Source: Mansonella perstans | Lineage: Eukaryota > Nematoda > Chromadorea > Rhabditida > Onchocercidae | DNA length: 64,000 nucleotides | NCBI GenBank assembly: GCA_037074765.1 | Contig: JBAMDO010000187.1 | Span: 50,076-114,075 of the forward strand | Direction: 5' to 3' | In this document: positions 26,839-39,847 of the stretch, piece by piece | Layout: every line of letters starts with the position of its first letter | How positions within the stretch are numbered: position 1 is the first letter of the stretch | Notes under the pieces: model-generated | Database searches by the model: none | Seen by the model: the letters and a program-made list of their open reading frames with translations, nothing else | Told to the model about the DNA's origin: nothing | Translations under genes and position numbers: made by a program

Positions 26839-28595
26839 ATGAATGCAAAGTTGTGCTATGTATTATGCCGATTGTTTTCTGGTATCCCCAATGCAAGGAA
26901 TCGGTTTTATAAGGTAACTATGAATTATGAGTAACAATAACATAAGATAACTTAGATTGAAGAAAAAACGTTTTTTAAAAATATTTGAATTGAATTGGAA
27001 TGAGTGATTTCTGATTAATGAAAGTTTAAAACTTTGTTAATTACAGGAAGCACGAGCTGTATTTAAGCCTACGGAGGGAGTTTATAACATATATCTTGAT
27101 AAGCACTGTTTGGTTACACCAAAACGGAACCCAGTCAAGGTTTGATTCTTTTACAAACATTGAGTATTATTGTTTTTTCTCGATAGTCAGATATAAAGTA
27201 GAATAAGAAAGATTTTTTTGTCACCTATGTTATCTTTGTTGATAAGAAACGATGAAGAATTAGCCTTTTCCTAGATATATTCTGAAGCACTTGCGCTTGC
27301 TGTAGCAGAAGAATGGAATATGCAGGAGAATGAATTAAGGATAAACTTAATGCGACTTACAGGCTTGTTTTTTACAGCCATCGATAATCCGATGTCATTG
27401 AAAAAGTATGCATCGTTTTTCTTTGAAGTTATATTTTTTCCTTTATATCTTAAATTATCATGAAGAATAATTTGTTCTGTTTTGGAGGAATGATTATGTA
27501 ATTAATTCCTGACTAATTATTAATTAAAATTGATTAATTAATTATAATTTTCGGATTGCACAAAGATGCTATAGTTGATGTCCTAATCTTAAATATAATT
27601 ATTTGTAAAACTTCTTTGGAGTAACTGTCTAGGATCGTTGTTGCACCGGAATATCATAAAATTAGTTGACGGGCGTTATCTAATATTCTTTGTTTATTTT
27701 TATTGGAAGATTTAGTTTAGATCTGACCTCGTGTCGCAAGTGACACAGTTTCTGGATAAAGACACTCTCCTATATCGATTGGAAGATAACAATAATTTAC
27801 TAAAGTTGGAAGAGACAAACTGGAATCCAGTAATCGAATGGGTAAGCTGGGAGTATGGTTTATCTGTGAAACCAAGTTATTCACTGGTTGAAGGTTAGCT
27901 AAATTTCTGAAATTTCGCTGGTAAGTACTTTAATATTAGTTGTAAATCAAGAAAGCCAGTTAAATCTTTCATTAGTTTTGAAATGTTTCATGTTGTCTTC
28001 ATGAATGAGTTTTGCCGTATGTGCTAGATGAAAATCGTGAATATAATCAGTTTTCTAGAAGCTATAATCGACAATAATTCACGGATTCGCTTGGCAAATC
28101 AGCTGTCAAGTTATAGTTTTTTACAACTGATTGGGTTGCAATATGCCACTGAATCACTCAAATCTATTTTGCTTACCTTAGCAGTCGTATCCTGTCGTTT
28201 GGATGTCAGTAAAGCCGTTGAGCTAGCATTGTTAGAACAGAAGTGCCAAACTGATATTTGGGGAAAGGTTAGTATTTGTAGTTTGATTACCACTTTTTGT
28301 CTAGCAATCTTGTGAAAATTCCTCAGCTTTTTTAGTGAAATTAGTTTATCAGAACTTCTTAATGTAGCGATATGGATTTTAAATTAGCATTTTTCTCAGA
28401 AGTAAGTAACATATACATATGATGAAGAGGAGAACGTAGTTACAGGTTGAATGGGCTCATGATATTGAACGAGAAGAGCTGATTTCACGGTTATCAGCCG
28501 GTATACTATTCATGTATTTGGGTGATTCTGAATCAGAATGGGGAACGAAGTATGAAGAAAATGAAACTGTAAAAAATGATACAAAAGTGGCTTAA
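26839..28595 (+). CDS. atpaf2: Mitochondrial F1-ATPase assembly factor ATP12 (ATPAF2)
   Basis: Six exons, 26839-26913, 27047-27139, 27275-27405, 27721-27893, 28059-28267 and 28446-28595, join in frame to 276 residues. ATP12 chaperones the F1 alpha subunit in the mitochondrial matrix during ATP synthase assembly. Family features in order: a basic amphipathic N-terminus consistent with a mitochondrial presequence, KPTEGVYNIYLDKHCLVTPK, SEALALAVAEEWNMQ (the classic ALA-A-EW motif), LTGLFFTAIDNP, TNWNPVIEWVSWEYGL, and a C-terminal helical domain ending in EWAHDIEREELISRLSAGIL. The ATG directly abuts a TTTTTTCCAG acceptor. This suggests SL trans-splicing with no 5' UTR of its own. It lies 0.77 kb downstream of the NDUFAF2-like gene in the same orientation. 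Confidence 0.94.
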
Positions 28596-30148
28596 TTATT
28601 TTTTCGATTTTTGCCGAATCCACTAATTTTTTAATTTGTGATCAGATATATATTTAAATTGTTACACATCATAGTTGCTTGAGATAATAGGAATTTTTTT
28701 ATTCATGTGTATTGGTAGTTTGTTTCGCAGTATTATTGAGAAAACGGGTGGAAACGAATGTAGACAATGTGAGTGAAGGGAATTGAAGGTTACTTTGAAA
28801 AGTGGGACAGAGAGAATATATAAATACTTGGAGGGTGGCAATGATTACTGTGCATAAATGTTTTTGTTCATTTTTTTTTTGTAGAATTATCTGATTGATA
28901 ATATCTGCCGCATCTATTTTTCTTATGGATAAGCAAACAATAATGAAATGTTCCTTTTGTTTCCTTGCTTGTTTGTTGATTTTTTCATCATGTATTTGTT
29001 GATATTGTATCGAATATTCAATAAAATATATTTTATCACTAAATTTAATTGCTACACTCATTGTCATATGTATTTAGAGTCCATCACTTATTTTGATGAT
29101 ATTTATTAAATATGTTTCTTTGATTTAAGGGTATTATTAACTGTAATTTGGGAGTAATATTGTTTTCATTTAAATCAATTTTCTAATTTTTTGTTTGATG
29201 ATAAAATAATATCTACTTAACCTATCTCTGATATCATCTTGGATAAGTTTCAATTTAAATTTGAAATTTTTACATATAATTTCACATAAAGTTCTATTTA
29301 TGTTATGTTTGAATTGTTATAAATAATAACTGAGAATTCTGTTAAAGTGAATGTTCCGAAATGGTATACAGGTTTTTTTCTTTTTCTTCAGATATTTTTA
29401 ATTTTAATTATTAGTTGCATTAAATCATGATGCAAATTAATTACTTGCATCATGAAGCAATTAATGTCATACCACATTAATTTAGTATGACATTAATTGC
29501 TTTAACAACTACTGCAGTCTTCATTTGCTCGTAGTTATTTTCAGCAATGATTATATTGATCTTAATTTTTTAACTTTTGTAAAACTTTTTGTAATACAAC
29601 AACTTTTTTGCAAACATAATAACTTACTTTTTATAAGCTAGAATTCATGAATATGACTTGTCAAGGCAATAATCATTTGTTATTATTTGAATTTAGAATT
29701 TAAAAAAAAAAAAAAAAAAAAGTTTTACAAAAAATGTGACATTTTTATGTAATGTTAGCATTGGGGCTTACATAAGTCAGAAAAGGGGGCAGTTAATTGA
29801 ATTTTTAAAGATCATATAAAGTGCAAAGGTGATAAAGGAAAAGAAAAATTACCATGATAATATTTTTACGGTGATAATCCGATAATCCATATCAAACTGT
29901 TCTTTGCAATTAGTATAGAATATCTTCAATTTTTTCCCCTATGGAAGTTTTATTTATAACTTATAATTTACTAAATTTGATTTAGGCAAAATAAATCGTT
30001 CGCAAGCAAGCCAATCATTTAATATTTGAATCTTTGTTTCTTTTCAGTAATTCATTCAAATTTCTTGAATTTGTAAATTTGAAAATGGTTTCTTTTACAT
30101 ATTTTTAAGTATTATTAATTAGTCAAAATTAAATATTGTTAATTTCAG
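28596..30148. other. Intergenic, with two adjacent hairpins
   Basis: This region lies between the ATP12-like and lipid phosphatase genes. No exon is supported. It contains a strong double hairpin at 29426-29502 (listed separately) and a run of about 20 A at 29702-29720. It ends in the acceptor TTTCAG at 30148. Confidence 0.5.
29426..29502. repeat. Two adjacent perfect inverted repeats
   Basis: The first hairpin has 10-bp arms, CATGATGCAA (29426-29435) and its exact complement at 29445-29454. The second follows with no gap. It has 18-bp arms at 29455-29472 and 29485-29502 that are perfectly complementary and separated by a 12-base loop. Arms this long and perfect are unlikely by chance even in AT-rich DNA. 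A MITE terminus, a small-RNA hairpin or a structural element are all possible. Confidence 0.8.
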
Positions 30149-30156
30149 AGACTTTA

Positions 30157-32413
30157 ATGATGTCTCTACGTCGAGTAACATTAAGTGGACGATTTGTACA
30201 AAATGAAAATGAAGCGAATGAATCGGTAATGATAGTTATTATTAAAGGAATGTTTGCTGTAACTGTTGATGTTGGAATCGCATTAGCTGTAGCATATTAT
30301 GCGTTACGTATGTTTGTTGGAAATCTATTTGTACCATATGAACGTGGTTTCTACTGCTATGAGGTAAAGCTTCTTTTTTTTTCTTTTTTTTAATTAGAAA
30401 TATGCAAATCTTTTATAGCCATAAATTTAGAAACGAAATTATGTTTAACTTTTTTTTTCGATTTTTCATAGAATTTAAAGAGGTATTGTCATTTGCAAAA
30501 ATTTTGTTGAAATTAATAAATTTGTTTAAGTTAAATGAATAAAATCTAAATTGAAAACTTGTCATCATTTAAAATAGATTTAACTTTGAGTGGAAATGAA
30601 ATATTCCACGGATGAAATAAGAGATAAAGACTTATAACAATGAAAATAGAAATGGATGGGAAAAAACATTTTAAAATAACAATAGCCATTTAAATTAATT
30701 GAAGGATATTATCACACTAAACTATTATGAGAGGACAAATGAGATTGAAAAAAGTGTCAGTACACTAATTTGATTTTTTAAATGGCTACTGTTATTTTAA
30801 TAGTTTTTGTGGTATGATTTGATAGTATTTTTTATTTTCGCTCTTATAGGTGCCACATATTAGTAATCCATTTCGTCCAAATACCATATCAACACTGCAC
30901 TTGCTAGCTGTATCCATTGCTTCACCATTTTTCGTCATCCTATTAGTAGAAGCAGTAGTATTTATGATATCTGAAGGTCGAAATAGACTACGCAAATATT
31001 TTCATTTTACTACATCAATCTATCTCGTATATATTGCTTCATTCGTTATCGCAACATTTATAATGGAGGTATTTTTTTTTAATGTTTTCATTTTTTCTTT
31101 TCAATTTCCACGTAATTAACACTCACAAGTTCTGCTCATTTATAAAATTGAAATATATTCACGCATAACTTTGAGAATTATTCTTTTTTACGAATTGTAG
31201 AGATAAATTTCTTGTATTTCCAGATATTAAAGTGTACCGTTGCTCGATTAAGGCCACATTATTTGAGTGTATGCCAACCGAACTGGGACAAAATCGATTG
31301 TAGTGATCCAAATACTTATATTGAAAGTAAGTGCTATTTGTCTTCAATTTGAACTAGATATGACTTAGAGTTAAGTGGTGAGGTAAGATATTTAGAGATG
31401 ATATGAAAGATGAGGGAAAAGAAATGGAAGAGAAAAAAGATCTCAAAGTAATAGCAGGTATTTAAATTGAGTTCCAGATACTTAGTCTTGCTAAACTGTA
31501 ATGAGAGAGAGAATGGCAGAGATAGAAAAAGATGTAGTATAGTAACTAATAAAAGAATTGGAAAATTTTGAAAGATTCGATTCAAAATTTCTAGGAATAA
31601 ATCCCCCATTTACATACTTTAACTTACTAAGGTTTAAAGCACTAAGTAGATGATGATGATGAGATGGAAAATTGGAGTTTCTCATGGTTTTATAACTCCA
31701 ATGAGGAATTACTGAATTATGAGAAGTCTTATTGGGTAAATATGAGAAACCTTCACCTTCTCGTTTATTTACAGGTGTCAATTGCATGGGAACGGATATG
31801 CATCGAATTCGTGTCGGACGTCAAAGTTTTCCAAGTGGACATACATCAGCCGCTGTACTGATGTTCGCATTTTTTTATTTTTATCTAAAAGGTATGCTAC
31901 TAAAAGTTAAGTTTGATAGAGAAAGATTATTGGCACGGAAAGTTTTTGTTTAACAGTATATATGTGCTATTACATATATATGCAGTATGGTTATGTAATC
32001 ATTGTTAGGAATATATGTGCTAATTGTGTCGTTTAAGGTCATTTTTCGAAAATACTATTACCCTTATATTTTCTATTCCACAAAGGAAAGTCTACATTTG
32101 AAAAAAAAAAAAAAAAAAAACAGTGTTTTAAGCTTCAGTTTTTATAAAGCTGAATTAATCGATTTCTTATTTAGGTGTAGTTGATGCTACCCGTAACAAA
32201 TTATTGCGAATAATCCGTTTTATGGTGTTACTCACAAGCGGTACGTGGGCAATAGTCGTAATGGTAACGCGTATAACCGATCACTGGCATTATCCGACCG
32301 ATGTTTTAGGTGGAATAACATTAGCTATTTCATGCGCGTATATTTTTATTCGGAAGATGCATTCTTCATCGGTTTACCAGAGCCGTTCACTGGAAAGTGT
32401 GCACAGTTCATGA
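30157..32413 (+). CDS. Lipid phosphate phosphatase (PAP2 family, PLPP/LPP type)
   Basis: Five exons, 30157-30363, 30850-31068, 31224-31326, 31775-31891 and 32175-32413, give 294 residues, typical for animal LPPs. All three PAP2 phosphatase signatures are present: [11 protein letters not shown] (C1), the PSGH of [13 protein letters not shown] (C2, acid/base histidine) and [16 protein letters not shown] (C3, nucleophilic histidine in H-x3-D). Six hydrophobic helices surround them in the usual order. The active site should face the extracellular or luminal side. The enzymes dephosphorylate lysophosphatidate, phosphatidate, sphingosine-1-phosphate and related lipids. The Met-Met start lies eight bases after a TTTCAG acceptor, again suggesting SL addition. 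C. elegans has several PLPP-1-type paralogues and I cannot tell which this matches. Confidence 0.94.
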
Positions 32414-33646
32414 AAATTTCATTTTCATCCTATCATAATTTGTTGATTTATTTATAAAGGAGTATGGTTTTCTGCATTTTGACGATTTTTCCAGATGAAA
32501 AATTCTTTCCCTTCTGTGTTTTCAAAATTTTACGCTAGATTCATTTTGAATTATAATTTTTTACGACTCTTTATTTCGCGTTTACTGTAGCAATGAATCT
32601 CATATTTTATTATTGTTAAATATAATTCTTGAACATTTCGAATTCATACTAATGATTGTACAATTTGCCATAAATACTAACAAATTTATTTCAAAGAGCA
32701 ATAATTGATAAAAGAGAGTTTACTAAGAGTGATATGTTCGAGCAGTAAAGATCAGTTTTTTTTGTTTTCTTTTTATTGTTAATTTTAGGTTTTCACAATA
32801 TCTGTTAGTCATATTCCTACAGAATGCCGAGTGTAAAATCACCTTTCGGGTTGAATTTTAATTGGTTTTAATTGGAAACGGTCTTTATCCACATATTCAT
32901 TATCTCTTTTGTTGTCATTGTTGTTTAATTATACCAACAGTTTATGTATCGAATTTGACGATTATTAATAGAAGCAGCATGTTTCTTACAAAATCTATCG
33001 TTTTTCTGAATTTAAATCATTTTTAACTTTAAAATCGAGTTACAGTCGATAGCTTCGTTATATGGGGAATATTGGAGGCTTAGAAGTCTGAGAACTGAAA
33101 TTAAAATTCAGGTTGATGAAATTTTTTTCTGGATTTCCTGTAAATCCTTGTTTCCTCGAGACTATATAATATGTAGTGGGAATACTAAAATCATCCGATT
33201 TAGTTACACATATCTCGTAGCAATAATGCAATAGAATGCTGGAAGTGTTCCTCATTGTTCTGATCGGTGAATTATTTGGCTTTGTAAGATATGGAGATGA
33301 AATTAAAGTTTTAAAATCCAAATTTTTGTCAGCTGTGAAAGCATGTATACTTACAAACTTAGAATACCTTTTTATCTATTTAAATTCGAAGTCATGCTTG
33401 TGTTTCTCCTGAAACTATTGAAATTTTTGCAGTAGTGTTAATCTCACAGGAATTTCGTTCATTCATTCAGAGTTCATAATTTTTTTCCAAGAATTTTACT
33501 TTGTATAATAAAAAGATAACCATTATTGAATTGCATTTTTCTTATATTTGAAGCTAAAAATTTGAGATTAAACTGAGAAATCATTTGTATGTCCGGTTCT
33601 ATACTATGCTTTTTTTTTAAGAAACAACTGATTTACCATTAATCCA
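32414..33646. other. Intergenic, no gene seen
   Basis: This spacer contains the phosphatase 3' UTR and the region upstream of the SIN1-like gene. No supported exon was found on either strand. A minus-strand open frame at 33058-33321 has no family resemblance and no splice partners. Confidence 0.5.
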
Positions 33647-33652
33647 GAAGAC

Positions 33653-33694
33653 ATGTGTGGAGTGGATTAGATGGCCTGTTTTGATCCGGATTAG
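33653..33694 (+). promoter_or_regulatory. Two stop-start upstream ORFs before SIN1
   Basis: Three ATGs lie in one frame. The first (33653) gives MCGVD and stops at 33668-33670. The next ATG (33671) follows directly, gives MACFDPD and stops at 33692-33694. The SIN1 ATG (33695) follows directly. Each stop TAG thus abuts the next start. The middle ORF is a product of a 24-bp tandem duplication (33664-33687 and 33688-33711) that copied the SIN1 start region. If transcripts begin at the acceptor ending near 33647, both ORFs are in the leader. Confidence 0.7.
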
Positions 33695-33711
33695 ATGGCC
33701 TGTTTTGATCC
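33664..33711. repeat. 24-bp tandem duplication spanning the SIN1 start codon
   Basis: Two perfect copies of a 24-bp unit (GGATTAGATGGCC...GATCC) lie head to tail. Each carries an ATG and the first codons of SIN1. Only the second copy continues into the long reading frame. Confidence 0.9.
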
Positions 33712-36700
33712 GGATGAACTTGCCGATTTTACCAGACATCAGTGCATAATTAACTCTGATGATGACCTGTGCAAGAAAATATTACGACCACCTTCAAGGT
33801 ATGATAAAAAAAGAATTGAGTTTTATATTGTTTCATGAATATTAGTTGCAGCTAAAGATTGCAGTAGCATTTTCATTTTCTTATGGAACTTTTCTTGATT
33901 ACTTTCTTGATGGGATGCTTGACAAAACTCATATACCTAAATACCGCTGAAATTTTTCATTCATATCTAAATAGCAAATAAGTAGTTAAAATAATAGATT
34001 AAGTTAAATTATCGCAGGTCTAAGATTTAATTTCAGAAAAGCGAAACCTGGTGGTTTACCGTTGAATTTTCGTTCTGCCGCTGATTCTGATACGAGTAGT
34101 GGAGAGTGCTCTCCATGTTATTTGGTTTGTTGATTTCATAAATTAAAATTGCACTGCAAAATTATATGCTAGCTCTTACTGTTTTATTTGTCGCAATTCA
34201 TTCTTTATAATTTTTAGCAGAATTTAAATAATGGTAAGTGGAGTGAGATTGAATTCGAATTTTTGCAGGCTACTGCTGATTGCAAATCAACTTACGAATT
34301 GCTGCAGGAAAGATTACGTTTGAGAATTCAGGGAAATGACTTACCAATTCATAATGAAGATAAAACGGTGAAAAACAATGCAGTTGATGCGTTGCCGGAT
34401 ATATCCGATTCGGAGTTTTTTCAATACACGGACGTATCCTGTATTCCATCACCACTTCCCGTAAAAAAATCTATTACTGCATTGTAAGATGTTTTTTCTT
34501 ATTTAATTATGCTGAGGCAACTATTTTTTATTTGGAAATTATTTTTCATTTTCAGACTTCTGGAAAAAACAGATTTTATGATCAGATCTGATCTGGCAGC
34601 ATATGCAAAGTTTGCTGCACCGGTAAGTATCTTCTTAAAAATAACTTGTTTTTCTGTGGAAGAATTTATTATTTTAAGAATATGAGAAATAATGGGTCAT
34701 AAATATTAGCTTATCAGTATAAAGAATCTTGAAAGAGTTTTACTAGATTTATCGCTTATTTTCAATTAGTTAACGTGGCGGTCATTCGCAATTGCGTTGA
34801 ATATCATAAAATCGTATTGGAATGTTTTATTTCCAAATATGCGTTTCTCAGAAATAAATAAATATTTTGTAAGCCATAAAATAAATTTTATTTTCTCGTC
34901 TTACTGCTAAAACAAAATTTATTTTATAATCGTTAAGTTGTCGATAGCGAATAGAGTTAGTAGAAATCTCACAATTAATTTGATTGATTTGAGTTTGAGT
35001 TAAAAAGCACAGTTGAGGAATAAATCAGTTATTGCAGAATATTTTCATCTCTTCATCTCCATAAGCTATTCCATTATTCTAAATTCGTGTTTATAGGATA
35101 TTGAAAGTAGTCGGAAACTATTGGTTTTTTATCCTTTTGTCGAGCCTGAACCAGATAGTGGTAAATGCTTTTCGCTAATTATCTATGCTCAATGTGATAT
35201 TTGTATTTCTGATCTCGTTGGACTATGTTGCTATGAATATGCTCGGTGTCGAAGGACGAATAATATTGCGTATGCATTTCGGCTTCTATTAATTAATATG
35301 AAAGTATTTCGATCCACAGGGTTTATTTTAAATTTGTTTCATCAAGAAATATGCTTTTAAACTTTGTCAAATATTCCCTTATTAATTTATTATCAGAAGT
35401 TTTCGTTGTTACTGATGTTATAGCCCGAAAAATCTGTATTCGTATTTCTCTTTTAAATATATTGTTTACGTTCCTGAAACGTTCGTAATTTTTAATGCTT
35501 TAGCAATAAGTAATGATAATGATGGATGAGAGTTTTAATAGGGAAGCTGTTATTGCAATATCGTAAACTGCAAAAGTTAATAAAAATATCAGATTTATTT
35601 TGCATAATCTTAATATTATCATTCTCAGGGAATTATTCTTAGTAACTTCTGGTGTAAATTACGCCAATTTGGAGTTGGATGAATCATCGAACTAGAGGTG
35701 CATTTTTTGAAATCGTAGTTTCTTTATTTGTAGCTCTGTTAGACAGTACTATTTGTTGATGGCCGAAGAAAATGGTGAAGTGGATCGTGATTTACCCGCA
35801 GTTGATGGCCATCGCTTACTAAGTGAGCTTGGCTCATGTTGGTCAACGATTGCTCTAGAGAAACGGCGAGCTCTTAATTTTTTGGGAGTAACGAATGTTA
35901 TTGTGTCAGTTTCTTTGTTGTGTTTTTTTTTTCTTTTTCTTTTTTTTTGCAATTATGAAACTTGAATTAGTGTTAAATGCAGTTCAGGTATACAATTAGC
36001 GGTAAAAAATATGAAATTCCTGTGGATTCATTAGATGTGTCCTTGCGATGGCTTCGCGATCAGGCCATTAAGAAGCGTATTAAGGATGAAGGAGAAGAAT
36101 TCATGGGTGATTGTCCATGTAAGATGTTTCACCTCACTTCTTGCCTTTTTTTTTTACTTAATTGATTCGTCGGTATGGAATTGAATCCTTTATTCATTGG
36201 CTAATATTTGCGATCTGTAGTTTGATTTTAATTGGAGTTCTGACTTTATCTGAAATTTGCAGAGTTGAATGAAATACATAAGATATTTTAACCAAACTTA
36301 TTTAGTACGGGAGTATGTTTTGGAAGCTGTGGACCGACGTGATGTTATGCTGGATCTCAATAAGCCAATATCCAGTACGGCTTGCGTGGAATTTCTATTG
36401 CTGCGCATAAATAGTTTGTTTTGTTTGGCTTACTTGCAGCATAACTTTTTCGATCGTTCATTATTTGCTTGTTATTCGATTAAGTACTGTTTGGTTGAAA
36501 ATGATATGTATGTATGTGCAGTTTTTCTTTCCATACTTTTTCGTTCCTTCTTTTAATAAAAATCTTCTAGGTTCTCGAGGTGATTTTACTCCAACACGCT
36601 CTTCAAGTTTTGCTCAAAAATATAATCCAATTTCAAAAATTAATAATGATTTGACAAGTTCGTCAGCACAACGACGAAAATATTCTGGTGCACATTAACA

Positions 36701-38694
36701 AACTTCAAATTTAAGAATTTTACAGTTTTGATTACCGGACAGTATTGAAGTTTATCTCTTTCTGCATGAAAAGCGAACATATGAGCATATTAAAATTCTT
36801 TTTTTGATATAAAAAATTTGGAAGATATATTTTGAAAGATTGAATCTCTTGTTAAAAACATTTAGCCTAATTCAAATTCAATTTTAATCTTTTTCCTAAG
36901 ATACAAAGAGCACAATCGAATTAGTACGACCAACATTTCAGCACCATCCGCGGATTTCAAAGGTTCATCTTTGGATATCAATGATTCTTTGAGTAATTCG
37001 ATTGCGTTTTATCTGGTGGAAAAGATCTGTCGATATAAATCTAAGTGGAATGCTTTATTAAGTATGAGTTACAGACCTTCACTATATTCCAAGTTTTCGT
37101 TTTCTTTTTTATAGTATTTACGATTTGTAACTTACAGCAAAACACTAATTTATGGAAATATTTAAAAAGTCATTTTGTTTTACTGTTTTGTTCATTGTGA
37201 AAAATTTTCTTTTTTAAATTACAATTTGCTATCTTTTTGTAAATTAGAGTAAGCTATTAAAAAAAATGACAACATGAGTATCTTTGATTTATTATAGCTA
37301 TTCGAATAGATGGCTTTGAATTAGCACCAAATCAATTGGCTCGAACAAGAAAAAGAAATTCCATGATTTTTCATTCTTCTCCCAAAAGTTTAAATGTTAC
37401 ATGGAATTACGTTGGTGGAGTTGAAATCGCTGATCTCTCTAATTGTAATTTTGCTTCCTTTTTTAATTGGTAGCCCAGCACTGGCGATTAATAATTACGG
37501 AAGTTTTGACATTGCTTTTTTCCTATAAAAAAGAAAACGAGATTTAATTAGTATATGTTTTACAAAATGGTTCAATCATTTTACAGCTTGACTTGCAATA
37601 CGCTTCTGAAATGATCCTAAGGCGTGAATCATATACTGCATAAGTTGCCTTATCACTCAGTATGCTCAGAAATTCGTATTTATTGTATTAAACAATTCTG
37701 ATGACCTCTGTTTTCAAATTTGCATTATTGCCATTATTTTTTAATCTAACATTTTGTTCCATTTCTGGACACTTAGCTTCTTATTTGCAGCAAAACGAAT
37801 GGTGAAAATTATTTGGCTCACATGTCCAACTACAAAGCAGCAAACAGAAGAATTACAAACCAGCGAATTAGCTAGTATCACGCGAAATTCATCATTGAGT
37901 TTCGATTCAGATAGATCAGCTGAAAGTCATGAACTTTCTAAGCGAAAATTGGTAATGTCCTATGACAATTATCTTTCGTTGGCTCCATGTTGCAGTACAT
38001 TTAATGTCGTGCTACATTTGATTCTTTATTAATGATTCTTTAGCATCTTTAGCTAGCAATTAATCAATTTTATCAACATCTCTCTTAAATCATTTTACTT
38101 TAGTTATATAATGATGCATGCTGGAAGATATTGCAGTTAGAAGTAGACGTTGATGATGCATGGAGTATTGCGGAGAAGGTTTGAATTTCAATTCATTTTG
38201 GAAGATTATATTGCCATAAAATTATACGATAAATATTATATGGTTCATTGATAACAAATATGTAATAAGTAATGGCTACATCATTGATGTAAGGAAATGG
38301 CAAATAGCAAAGTTTATTGATACATTATTAAAATTATTGAGTAATTTAGCAAATTATTTGATTTCTAAACAAATTTAGATACCATCAAATCTCTCGCTTT
38401 AGAAAATAGTGAAATTTTTTTATCTCAAATGAAATTTGGTATTATTTTTAGCTATCCTTGCAGATAAGTAGTGTAATCGATGATATAAATTCAGCAGTTC
38501 GTCAGATTTATAAATATTCAAACGGTGGAACAAAGAAGCCGAAGAAAGCAGCTGTAGAAGCGTTTGGTAGTGACGATGTTATACAGTTCAAAGGACAAAT
38601 AAGTCCTGCAATCCGTAGAGTATTGCATTTGACTTCTACAGTGACGACAAGTGTAATTCCTATACTGTTTAAGCTGTTGCCGAAACATAATTAA
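33695..38694 (+). CDS. sinh-1: TORC2 subunit SIN1 (MAPKAP1 / AVO1 family)
   Basis: Fourteen exons join in frame to 632 residues: 33695-33798, 34037-34124, 34269-34483, 34556-34622, 35097-35269, 35734-35902, 35983-36106, 36306-36413, 36571-36687, 36942-37061, 37298-37444, 37791-37951, 38104-38178, 38464-38694. SIN1 presents substrates such as AKT and SGK to TOR complex 2. The CRIM domain spans about residues 170-290, with LLVFYPFVEP, DLVGLCCYEYARCRRT and YYLLMAEENGEVDRDLP. It is followed by a Ras-binding-like segment with YVLEAVDRRDVMLDLNKP and VEFLLLRINSS, then a C-terminal PH-like domain from about RYKSKWNALL to WSIAEKISSVIDDI. The last 50 or so residues show no resemblance I know. The tenth exon was started at a TTTCAG (36941) because the upstream acceptor breaks the frame. 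The name is taken from C. elegans by recalled homology. Confidence 0.93.
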
Positions 38695-39847
38695 TCGTGC
38701 TTTTGTGCTTCACTTTCTTTTTTTAGTCATTTAATGCTTACCGTAATGTGACTGATATTATTGTGAGAATTCAGTTTAGATTCCTTAGGCATATTTTGAA
38801 TCGAAAAATATAGGAAAAGCATTTTCAGCATGTAATCATTTTTATTTTATCGGTTGTGAATTCATGTTGTATTATACAGTATTGCTTAGATATTTTTAAC
38901 TCTTCCATCTCAGATCCGCTGATTATAGGTGTTAATCAAACCTGGATAAATAAATAAAAAATAAAAAATGAAAAACAAACGAAAAAGACAAAAAATGTTT
39001 TCAATTTGATTTTTTTTGACTGTGAAGACAGTTGAATTCAAAGCACGTGACATGTGGTTTATTTTGTCTTTAGCTTAAATGCAACTTAATTAACTTAAGT
39101 ACTCGTTTTATATAAATGCTCATGAATCTGATCTTAATTTTAAATTCTTTTGAATGTAATTTTAAAAATTTGTAAAAGTTTCTATCATTTAGCACTTAAG
39201 CTTCCATTTCGATTTATGCATCACGAATGCCAGTTAAACATTATCCATACTTTTGGGAACATCTCAATTTTGGATGAAACTGATTTATTAAATTCATTGT
39301 AATAAGGTAACCACCATGAATTGATTGATTGTCAATGGTTATTATTTTCAAAACTAAATTTTGTAACGAAATATATTTTATACTGTTAATCTGAAACATT
39401 GCATACTTTTAGTGCTATTCACTAATACGGCGGTAGATGCTTGGATAAAGTTATTTTGTTGTTGTGTGTTACATCCAAATATAGCATCAAATAAAAGCAT
39501 TTTAGAAAAGTAAACATAGACTTTTCCATTCCCAATAAAAATTAAAATTTTTTTCCAAAAAATTGAGATTCCTCATCACGACTCTAAAATTAAAGAGATA
39601 CAAAGTTGATGGGGATTTGAAATTGAGATAAAATTGATTATATTATCTGCATGCAATTTTTCTGCAAATCCAGACGGTCTTTTTATTTATTATTAGCCTC
39701 ATTCTACATTGACATTGTACACAGTTTGCTTGAATAATGCTACTCTAAATGCGCACTCTATGAAGATCTGTTTTTCTCCATTTTACTGATTCCATTCCAT
39801 TACGTGTTGACATGCAAAGGATTTCTGATACATCCCATTTTTACTGA
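38695..39847. other. SIN1 3' UTR and AT-rich spacer
   Basis: No supported exon is present. The sequence leads into the repeat-rich block; from about 39780 it resembles the module repeated at 43081-43463. Confidence 0.5.

Noticed and set aside
28699..29067. Minus-strand frame of 122 codons downstream of the ATP12 gene
   Set aside because: AT-rich, no domain and antisense to a probable 3' UTR; the length alone is not convincing.
31334..31787. Minus-strand frames within the lipid phosphatase gene
   Set aside because: They lie in an intron and overlap the plus-strand exon at 31775-31891; no family resemblance.
35121..35360. Treating the SIN1 CRIM exon frame as a self-contained small gene
   Set aside because: The frame continues across a good GTATGC donor at 35269/35270 and joins flanking exons into one SIN1 protein.
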